This document shows positions 29,368-36,855 of a DNA stretch of 36,855 nucleotides, piece by piece. How positions within the stretch are numbered: position 1 is the stretch's first letter; each line of letters begins with the position of its first letter. Below the pieces are notes generated by a model. The model was given only the letters and a program-made list of their open reading frames with translations, was not told the origin of the DNA and searched no databases. The DNA is taken from contig CAZWBW010000017.1 in the NCBI GenBank assembly GCA_964632355.1, forward strand, positions 1 through 36,855, written 5' to 3'. The position numbers and the translations under genes are program-made. Source of the DNA: JALOAP01 sp964632355 (GTDB lineage: Bacteria > Chloroflexota > Dehalococcoidia > Tepidiformales > Tepidiformaceae).

Positions 29368-29443
29368 GGGCCGGTGCTTTTCCAGGGCGAGGACGAACGC
29401 GGACTTACTTGCGCTGCCAAGGGCATGGCCGGGGCTGCACTCG

Positions 29444-29460
29444 GACTCCCCTGGGGAGTC
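29444..29460 (-). terminator. 8-bp hairpin downstream of the 181-aa membrane protein gene
   Basis: GACTCCCC-T-GGGGAGTC, perfect, 8 bases after the stop at 29468 on the minus strand. No T-tract. It may be a weak terminator. Confidence 0.4.
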
Positions 29461-29467
29461 GGCTGCG

Positions 29468-30013
29468 TTAGTTGTCCCCGCCCAGCACATAGGCGATGGC
29501 GCCTTCGGTTGTTAACTCCTCCCACGTGTAGGTGAATGAGCCTCTCCGGCCAACCGACACCTCGTAGAACTTGTGCCCCTTTGGGGCGTCGAGGGAGAAG
29601 CTGTATGTACATCGTCCGGAGGCGCCTTGTCCGTGCCCAAGTCGAGTGACCGCGACGAGTTCGCCATCTGCGACCAGTCGCACCTCGGTTCCAGAGTTGA
29701 TGTCGCTGTACCCTCCTCTGCCCCGGCAATCGCCTCCCAATGTCGAAACGCTGTCGCCGCCGATTAGCGTGAATGTCCCGACAATGGTCTCCGTACCGCC
29801 TTCCCTGTTCACTGCGGCGTAGATGCCTGCCCCGGCCGCAACGAGTGCAAAGGCTACCACCATCCCAGCGATGAAACTGCCGACGTGCTGCTTCCTTCCC
29901 GGCGTTCGCGTGGCACTGCCCGCAGCCGTCTCGGGTAGGCCGACGGACGGCGTTTCAACGGCCGTGGAACCATCGGCGTGAGTGATGTTGTTGCTCTCGC
30001 TCCTGCTTTCCAT
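29468..30013 (-). CDS. Membrane-anchored protein of unknown function (181 aa)
   Basis: A Ser/Thr-rich cytoplasmic N-terminus (1-45), one hydrophobic helix (about 47-68, FIAGMVVAFALVAAGAG), then an external domain of about 110 residues with cysteines in GGDCRGRGG and SGRCTYSF and an ending YVLGGDN. Start at ATG 30013, with an AAGGGA site lying 12 bases downstream of the stop of the upstream gene, so the two are an operon. G+C and codon choice (TCT, AAT, GTT) differ from the rest of the window. No family recognised. Confidence 0.6.
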   Translation of the reverse strand: MESRSESNNITHADGSTAVETPSVGLPETAAGSATRTPGRKQHVGSFIAGMVVAFALVAAGAGIYAAVNREGGTETIVGTFTLIGGDSVSTLGGDCRGRGGYSDINSGTEVRLVADGELVAVTRLGHGQGASGRCTYSFSLDAPKGHKFYEVSVGRRGSFTYTWEELTTEGAIAYVLGGDN

Positions 30014-30024
30014 GATTCCCTTGA

Positions 30025-30849
30025 TTACTGCCTGCGCCAGGTGTTGCAACCTGATGACGTAAATCCGGCGTCAGATACATCAATGGTAACGATCGCGCTG
30101 CCGTCTCTGATGTCGTTGGCAATGATGTCGTCTAAGGTTCCGCCAAATCCCGACAAGCGCGCCCAGTAGCAGAAATCGTTACCCTCTGAGCGGTATGTCC
30201 CGGGAAGAATGTCGACGCCAACGATGTACGTACCCTCTCCAAATTCCTCATTGTTGGACGTGATAGGTGAGAGATCCTGGGTCCATGTGCCACAGCGAGT
30301 GGACTCAAAGCCAACATCATTAGGGCCTATCGTCACTACAGCCGGCCCGTCCGTGATGTCATTAGCGATGATTTCGTCGAGAGTTCCGCCGAACCCGGAC
30401 AAGCGGGCCCAGTAGCACCCGCTCCTAGCGGAGCGTGTTCGATAGGTGGCACCGGCGACCACCTCGACTCCTACCTGCTTCACACCAGAACCGAAGGAGT
30501 AACCGGCAGGAGCCGGCGTCGGGCTAGGGGTCGGGGTTGCCGTTGGTGTCGGTGTTGGGGTGGGGGTGCGAGTTGCGGTGGGCGTAGCTGTAGGTTTCGG
30601 TGTCGGAGTGCGCGTTGGCCGCTCGGTGGGGGCCTGCCTTGGGTCGGGATCGTTCGCACGGGTTTCTTGCTGCTCCCGATCCGGCGAAGCCTTCGTGTTG
30701 CCTGGTTCCTCGGAGCCACTTCCGAGCGTTGCAATCAGCACGACCAGCGCCAGTCCGGCGAGGACACTCCCCTTCCATTTCCAGGGAAGCGCCGAAAATC
30801 GCGCCCAGCCACGCTGAACCTCCCCGAGGAACGTATACCGCTCTGCCAT
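30025..30849 (-). CDS. Membrane-anchored protein with duplicated GCYWARLSGFGG domain (274 aa)
   Basis: One N-terminal helix (about 29-45), then a Pro/Thr-rich stalk (about 75-115), then two similar domains of about 65-70 residues: each has a VGV(E/D)...G(A/T)YR strand, CYWARLSGFGGTLD, IIANDI.DG.A.VTI and a final cysteine in (R/G)CGTW or GCNTW. Both Cys of each domain likely pair, so the extracellular part is a two-domain beta structure. Similar domains are common in Actinobacteria, function unknown. ATG 30849 has GGGGAGGTGA upstream. It leads an operon with the 181-residue gene. Lower G+C than the neighbours. Confidence 0.7.
   Translation of the reverse strand: MAERYTFLGEVQRGWARFSALPWKWKGSVLAGLALVVLIATLGSGSEEPGNTKASPDREQQETRANDPDPRQAPTERPTRTPTPKPTATPTATRTPTPTPTPTATPTPSPTPAPAGYSFGSGVKQVGVEVVAGATYRTRSARSGCYWARLSGFGGTLDEIIANDITDGPAVVTIGPNDVGFESTRCGTWTQDLSPITSNNEEFGEGTYIVGVDILPGTYRSEGNDFCYWARLSGFGGTLDDIIANDIRDGSAIVTIDVSDAGFTSSGCNTWRRQ
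30108..30417 (-). repeat. Internal duplication inside the membrane-anchored gene
   Basis: The plus-strand sequence at 30108-30171 recurs at 30354-30417 with an offset of 246 bases (82 codons), mostly third-base changes. It encodes the two CYWARLSGFGG cores. Confidence 0.75.
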
Positions 30850-31104
30850 GATTCACCTCCCCGGCAATTCCACCGTCGCCCTGCGTCATCTGTTGTCGCC
30901 GTGAACGGTGGTGGGTGGATGGGAATCACGAGAGCTCTTCGCATGCATCCGCCCGCATTGCCGGCGCAACCATCAGCCTTCCATGACAATCCGTGGAGTG
31001 GTGGTTGCCCTATTTCTCTGGCGGGCGCCACCTATAAACCCGTTTGCAGCACCTTTGATACTCGGCCACAGGACGGGCTGCACCCGCCGTAGCGCGCCTC
31101 GCCC
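30850..31104. other. Intergenic region between the membrane operon and the RDD gene
   Basis: 255 bases, divergent layout, lower G+C at 30955-31075. No ORF with a ribosome site and no clear structured RNA was found. The minus-strand ribosome site at 30852-30860 belongs to the 274-residue gene. Confidence 0.4.
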
Positions 31105-31110
31105 TACCCT
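31105..31110 (+). promoter_or_regulatory. -10 box TACCCT for the leaderless RDD gene
   Basis: Six bases before ATG 31117; the in-frame GTG at 31111 directly follows the box and would not be in the transcript. Confidence 0.45.
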
Positions 31111-31116
31111 GTGGAT

Positions 31117-31725
31117 ATGACGCTCCCGGGTGACTCAGCGCAGACTTTTCGACGCACGCTTCGTACCGTCGCACACCGCGAGCCCCGGACCATCGCCCTT
31201 CCCCGCGTACAACGCCGGGTTGCCGCCGCGACCGTTCCCCAGGACGTCGTGAGCCTCTTCATCGACGGCTTCGTCTTGCTGGCGGCCTGTCCGTTTGTGC
31301 TTGGCTTCGGCGCCGTCCTGTTCCGGGGTTCGTGGCCGCTTGTGGCGCTCATCAGCGCCTTCATCTATCTCGCCGGCACGTGGGCGACCGGCCAATCACC
31401 CGGCATGCGCTTCGCCCACATTCGCCTCGTGCGCCCCGAAACCGGCGGGCCGCCCGGCTTCGCACGCGCTGCTGTCCGGGCCGCGCTGCTGTTGCCGGTC
31501 ATCGTGGCGGTGGTCCTGTTGGCCGATGCCATCCTGCCGCAGGAGACCCGGTCGTTCGCGAACCGGCCGACGGTCGTGTACGCCTCGGTTGGGCTGGTGC
31601 TGTTCGGCGCGCTCACGCACCTCTGGGCGCTGGTGGACCCGCGATCCCGCGCGCTGCACGACGTCCTCGCCGGTCTCGCCACCGTCCACGACGTGCGAGC
31701 CGCCCGTATCGGCCGCCTCACCTGA
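31117..31725 (+). CDS. RDD-family membrane protein
   Basis: 202 residues with three hydrophobic helices (about 45-68, 71-95 and 123-145, plus one near 155-175) and the family landmarks GQSPGMRFAHIRLVRP in the middle and DPRSRALHDVLAG at the end (the RD dipeptide region is slightly changed). RDD proteins are small membrane proteins, some linked to ion transport, most unknown. ATG 31117 is chosen by its promoter box. The TPM gene follows 85 bases later in the same direction but has its own weak box. Confidence 0.85.
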   Translation: MTLPGDSAQTFRRTLRTVAHREPRTIALPRVQRRVAAATVPQDVVSLFIDGFVLLAACPFVLGFGAVLFRGSWPLVALISAFIYLAGTWATGQSPGMRFAHIRLVRPETGGPPGFARAAVRAALLLPVIVAVVLLADAILPQETRSFANRPTVVYASVGLVLFGALTHLWALVDPRSRALHDVLAGLATVHDVRAARIGRLT

Positions 31726-31810
31726 GCGCCCGGCCGTTTCGCCATGCGGCTGATAGCTGCGGTGCGAGCCAGTTCTGCGAATCCGCTGCTCCCAACCGCA
31801 CGATACGCCG

Positions 31811-33778
31811 GTGAATCGCCGGCTGCGAATCCTTGCACTCCTCATCGCGGTAACCTTCGCGATTGTCCCCGCCCTCGCCATCGCGCAGGCGCCCGAGGAC
31901 CCGCCCCGCCTTTCCGGCGCCGTCACCGACCTTTCCGAGAGCGCCGATGTGTCAACGCCCGACGCCGCGCTCTCGGAGCTCGAACGCGAGCGCAACTACC
32001 AGCTCTTCGCGCTGTTCGTCGATACCACCGGCGATTCGAGCATCGTCCAGTTCACTGACGACGTTGCGCGAACGAACAACCTCGGCGCGTCCGACGCCCT
32101 GCTCGTGGTCGCCGTCGAAGACCGCACGTACCAGCTCTGGCTTGGCGAGACCATCGCCGAGGAGGTCAGCGAGAGCGAGCAGAACAGCATCCTGGCGAAC
32201 GACATCGAGCCACAGCTCCGCGACGGCGACTGGACGGGCGCGGTCGAGGCGGCGGCCGACGGCATCCGCTCCGAGTCCGGTTCCGGCAGCGGGATTGGCT
32301 TCGGCGGTGGGGCGGTACTTGGATTCCTCGCCCTCCCGTTGCTGCTCATCCTCGGCGTACCGCTGCTCTTCCTGTGGATCTCGCGGCGGCGCGGTGGGGT
32401 CGGGCCGGCCCGGACCGGCCGGAAGCGCAGGCCGCTGGTCGAACTCGAGGCCGACGCGAACACCCTGCTCCTCCAGCTCGACGAAGGGGTCCGCGAGGCC
32501 GAACAGGAGCTCGCGTTCAGCGAGGCGGAAGGCGACGACGCCCATCTCGCGGAGTTCAAGGACGCCATCGACCGGGCGAAGCAGCACCTGAGCCGCGGGT
32601 TCCAGTTGCGACAGCGGTTCGACGACAACAAGACCGGCGACGCGGAGGAGGCCCGTTCCCTCCTCGATGGTGTCATCGACGAATGCGAGGCAGGCCGGAA
32701 GCTGCTGCTCGCCCAGTTCGAGCGGCTGAACAAGCGCCGCGACTTCGAACGCGAAGCCCCCGCGACGCTCGAACGGCTCCCCGCCGAAGCCGATGCGCTG
32801 GAACGCCGCCTGCCCGCCGCCGAACGCACCCTCGCGAGCCTCCAGACCCAGGCCGAGACCGCCTGGCAGCCCGTGGCCGGCAACATCGAAGAGGCCCGCA
32901 AGCGCGTGGAGCTTGCGCGCGAGGCCATCGAACGCGGCGCGGAGTTGTCCGGCAGCGACCGGGCGGGTGCAGCGCGCGAGGTACGGATGGCCCAGCAGGC
33001 GCTCTCGGAGGGGAACGTGCTGCTCGATGCCATCGAGAACCTCGAGAAGCAACTCATTGAGGCGCGAACCGGCCTCGCCTCCATGCTCGCCGAAGCGGAG
33101 GAATCGATGCTGCGTGCGAGCCAACTGGCGACCAGCGAAGGCCGCCCCGCTCCCGAACTCGAGTCCATCCGAACCCGCATACAGGAGGCGCGCGAGAAGG
33201 CCGCGGCACACCCGCCCGACCTCATCGCGGCCTACCAGCTCGCCCGCCACGCCGACGCCAGCGCCGATGAACTCGTCGCTTCGCTGCGTACCGCCGGCGA
33301 GGAGACGCGGCGCGCGAAGGCTGCGGTCGCGAACGAACTCGCTGCTGCTCGCGCCGCGTACACCCGCGCTTCGGACTTCATCCGCGGGCGGCGGGGCTCG
33401 GTCGGCTCCGAAGCCCGGACACGGCTCGCGGAAGCGCAGCGCCGCCTCGACATCGCCGAAGACCTCCGCGAATCGGACCCGCCGCAGGCGCTGAACGAAT
33501 CGCGCCGCGCCAGCCGCCTCGCCGACGAGGCGTATTCGCTCGCCGCACAGGACTTCGGCGAGCGACAGGCGTGGGGCGCCGGCACCAGCTGGGGCAGCTC
33601 CGGCTCGTGGCTCCCCGGGATGATCATCCTCGGCGGAATGATGGGCGGCGGCGGGTTCGGCGGCTTCGGTGGCGGCCGCCGTCGCGGTGGATGGGGCGGG
33701 TTCGGTGGCATCGGCCGTTCGATGGGCGGAGGGTTCGGCGGCTTCGGCGGCGGCCGCTCACGCGGTGGCCGCTTCTAG
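31811..33778 (+). CDS. TPM-domain protein with membrane anchor, long coiled-coil and Gly-rich tail (655 aa)
   Basis: A signal or anchor segment (about 5-24) is followed by a TPM (DUF477) domain at about 32-155 (YQLFALFVDTTGDSSIVQF, ALLVVAVEDRTYQLWLG), a membrane helix (about 162-190), and then about 390 residues of charged helix forming long coiled-coils (190-580). The last 55 residues are Gly/Arg/Phe-rich (GGGFGGFGGGRRRGGWGG). Start GTG 31811; CACGAT 6 bases before it is a weak -10. The pspA gene follows 42 bases after. TPM proteins are phosphatase-like or membrane quality factors by family; here the pairing with PspA suggests an envelope-stress role. Confidence 0.85.
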   Translation: MNRRLRILALLIAVTFAIVPALAIAQAPEDPPRLSGAVTDLSESADVSTPDAALSELERERNYQLFALFVDTTGDSSIVQFTDDVARTNNLGASDALLVVAVEDRTYQLWLGETIAEEVSESEQNSILANDIEPQLRDGDWTGAVEAAADGIRSESGSGSGIGFGGGAVLGFLALPLLLILGVPLLFLWISRRRGGVGPARTGRKRRPLVELEADANTLLLQLDEGVREAEQELAFSEAEGDDAHLAEFKDAIDRAKQHLSRGFQLRQRFDDNKTGDAEEARSLLDGVIDECEAGRKLLLAQFERLNKRRDFEREAPATLERLPAEADALERRLPAAERTLASLQTQAETAWQPVAGNIEEARKRVELAREAIERGAELSGSDRAGAAREVRMAQQALSEGNVLLDAIENLEKQLIEARTGLASMLAEAEESMLRASQLATSEGRPAPELESIRTRIQEAREKAAAHPPDLIAAYQLARHADASADELVASLRTAGEETRRAKAAVANELAAARAAYTRASDFIRGRRGSVGSEARTRLAEAQRRLDIAEDLRESDPPQALNESRRASRLADEAYSLAAQDFGERQAWGAGTSWGSSGSWLPGMIILGGMMGGGGFGGFGGGRRRGGWGGFGGIGRSMGGGFGGFGGGRSRGGRF

Positions 33779-33820
33779 ACGGAATACCCGGGCCCCGCCC
33801 GGTTCACTACGGAGGACCCC

Positions 33821-34531
33821 ATGGCAACTACCATCCTTGGCCGAATGGGCCAGCTCGTCCGCGCGAACATCAACGCGATGCTCGACCGCGCCGAGGACCC
33901 CGAGAAGATGCTCGACCAGCTCATCCGCGACTTCACGAACAACATCCGCGAGGCCGAAGAGGCAGTCGCGCAGACGGTCGGCAACCTGCGGCTGCTCGAA
34001 GACGACAACCGCGAGGCCGAGCAGGCAAAGGCCGAGTGGGGCCAGAAGGCCGCGGCTGCATCGAAGAAGGCGGACGAATTGCGCGCCGCCGGCAACATCT
34101 CCGAAGCCGATCGGTTCGACGAACTCGCCAAGGTCGCGCTGCGCCGCCAGATCAGCTTCGAAGACCAGCTCAAGACCTTTTCCGTCCAGATCGCGCAGCA
34201 GACGGAGCTCACCGACAAACTGAAGGACGGCCTGAACAAGCTTCGCCTCCGTCGCGAGGAGCTCGTGCAGAAGCGCGACGAACTCGTCAGCCGCGCCCGG
34301 CTCGCGAAGGCCCAGACGCAGGTGCAGGAAGCCGTCCGCGAGGTCTCGGTGATGGATCCGACGAGCGAACTGAGCCGCTTCGAGGAGCGCGTTCGCCGCG
34401 AAGAGGCCCGCGCCCGCGGTATGGAGGAGGTGGCAGCCTCGTCGCTCGAAGAGCAATTCGCCGAACTCGAAGACTCCGAGGATGCCCTCGAAGTGGAGGC
34501 ACGCCTCGCGGCGCTCAAGACCACGACCTGA
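33821..34531 (+). CDS. PspA/Vipp1 (IM30) family membrane-stress protein
   Basis: 236 residues, almost all helix, as in PspA and Vipp1: ANINAMLDRAEDPEKMLDQL (about 15-34), RDFTNNIREAEEAVAQTVG, and a long middle coiled-coil. These proteins form ESCRT-III-like polymers that bind damaged membrane. The ATG has GGAGGA 7 bases upstream. It follows the TPM gene closely, so they are one transcription unit. No PspF or PspBC-like regulators are seen, as expected outside Proteobacteria. Confidence 0.95.
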   Translation: MATTILGRMGQLVRANINAMLDRAEDPEKMLDQLIRDFTNNIREAEEAVAQTVGNLRLLEDDNREAEQAKAEWGQKAAAASKKADELRAAGNISEADRFDELAKVALRRQISFEDQLKTFSVQIAQQTELTDKLKDGLNKLRLRREELVQKRDELVSRARLAKAQTQVQEAVREVSVMDPTSELSRFEERVRREEARARGMEEVAASSLEEQFAELEDSEDALEVEARLAALKTTT

Positions 34532-34640
34532 CCGCTCCGCCAGCGGGGTTCGCCGAGCGGGCGGCCTGCCCGTGCGTCCCCGCTGGCTGCTGAGCGGACA
34601 CTGTCTGCTGCGCGCTGATCCCGATAACCCGCCGCCCTAG

Positions 34641-34646
34641 TACGCT
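34641..34646 (+). promoter_or_regulatory. -10 box TACGCT for leaderless purL
   Basis: Six bases before ATG 34653, no ribosome site. Weaker match than TAGACT boxes. Confidence 0.4.
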
Positions 34647-34652
34647 ATCCCC

Positions 34653-36855
<2,203 letters not shown>

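Noticed and set aside
34560..34640. Riboswitch before purL
   Set aside because: The region holds only degenerate short words; no purine or PRPP riboswitch pattern, and the promoter box leaves no leader.

Overview
The window is a chromosomal segment of a high-G+C bacterium with dense, short-spaced genes on both strands. I infer a Chloroflexota member (Tepidiforma/Dehalococcoidia-like) from an F420-type LLM oxidoreductase, PRC-barrel/DUF2382 proteins, Pro/Thr-linker lipoproteins of monoderm type, a TPM/PspA pair and many apparently leaderless genes. There is no rRNA or tRNA gene, no CRISPR array, no transposase and no phage structural gene; the assignment rests on gene content only.

Layout. 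1-3500: mnmA (cut by the left edge), rsfS, an HtrA-like protease, an alpha/beta hydrolase, and a 47-codon zinc-ribbon-like gene preceded by a strong hairpin. 3550-7186: a YprB-type exonuclease, a HigB/HigA-like toxin-antitoxin pair, a group II truncated haemoglobin and a phosphotransferase. 7187-11014: small unknowns, prmA, a CapA-like lipoprotein and a Crp/Fnr regulator. 11137-13463: leuC-leuD and a tiny overlapping CCGN/GEPGC protein, ended by an intrinsic terminator. 13554-16343: a 929-residue protein with HARP-like repeats at the N end and a DUF2325-like domain at the C end. 16570-21534: an envelope block (secreted or membrane-anchored proteins, an M23 peptidase, a zinc-ribbon membrane protein, a lipoprotein). 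21639-24327: an inositol-monophosphatase-family enzyme and two DUF2382 proteins. 24419-27590: a CCA/poly(A) nucleotidyltransferase, a MoaD/ThiS-like protein, a 19-codon cysteine leader peptide and cysS. 27662-31100: an LLM oxidoreductase, an HExxH protein and a lower-G+C patch with two membrane-anchored proteins. 31117-36855: RDD protein, TPM-domain protein, PspA, and purL (cut by the right edge).

Two threads tie the window together. First, about a dozen genes have a TAnnnT-like -10 box ending only 6-9 bases before an ATG or GTG, with no ribosome binding site; this pattern moves several start codons from the longest-ORF position. Second, one such promoter upstream of cysS drives not cysS but a 19-codon ORF with a Cys-Val-Cys core, overlapping a perfect hairpin and a competing pairing. 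This looks like a leaderless cysteine-responsive attenuator for cysteinyl-tRNA synthetase and is the most interesting element here.
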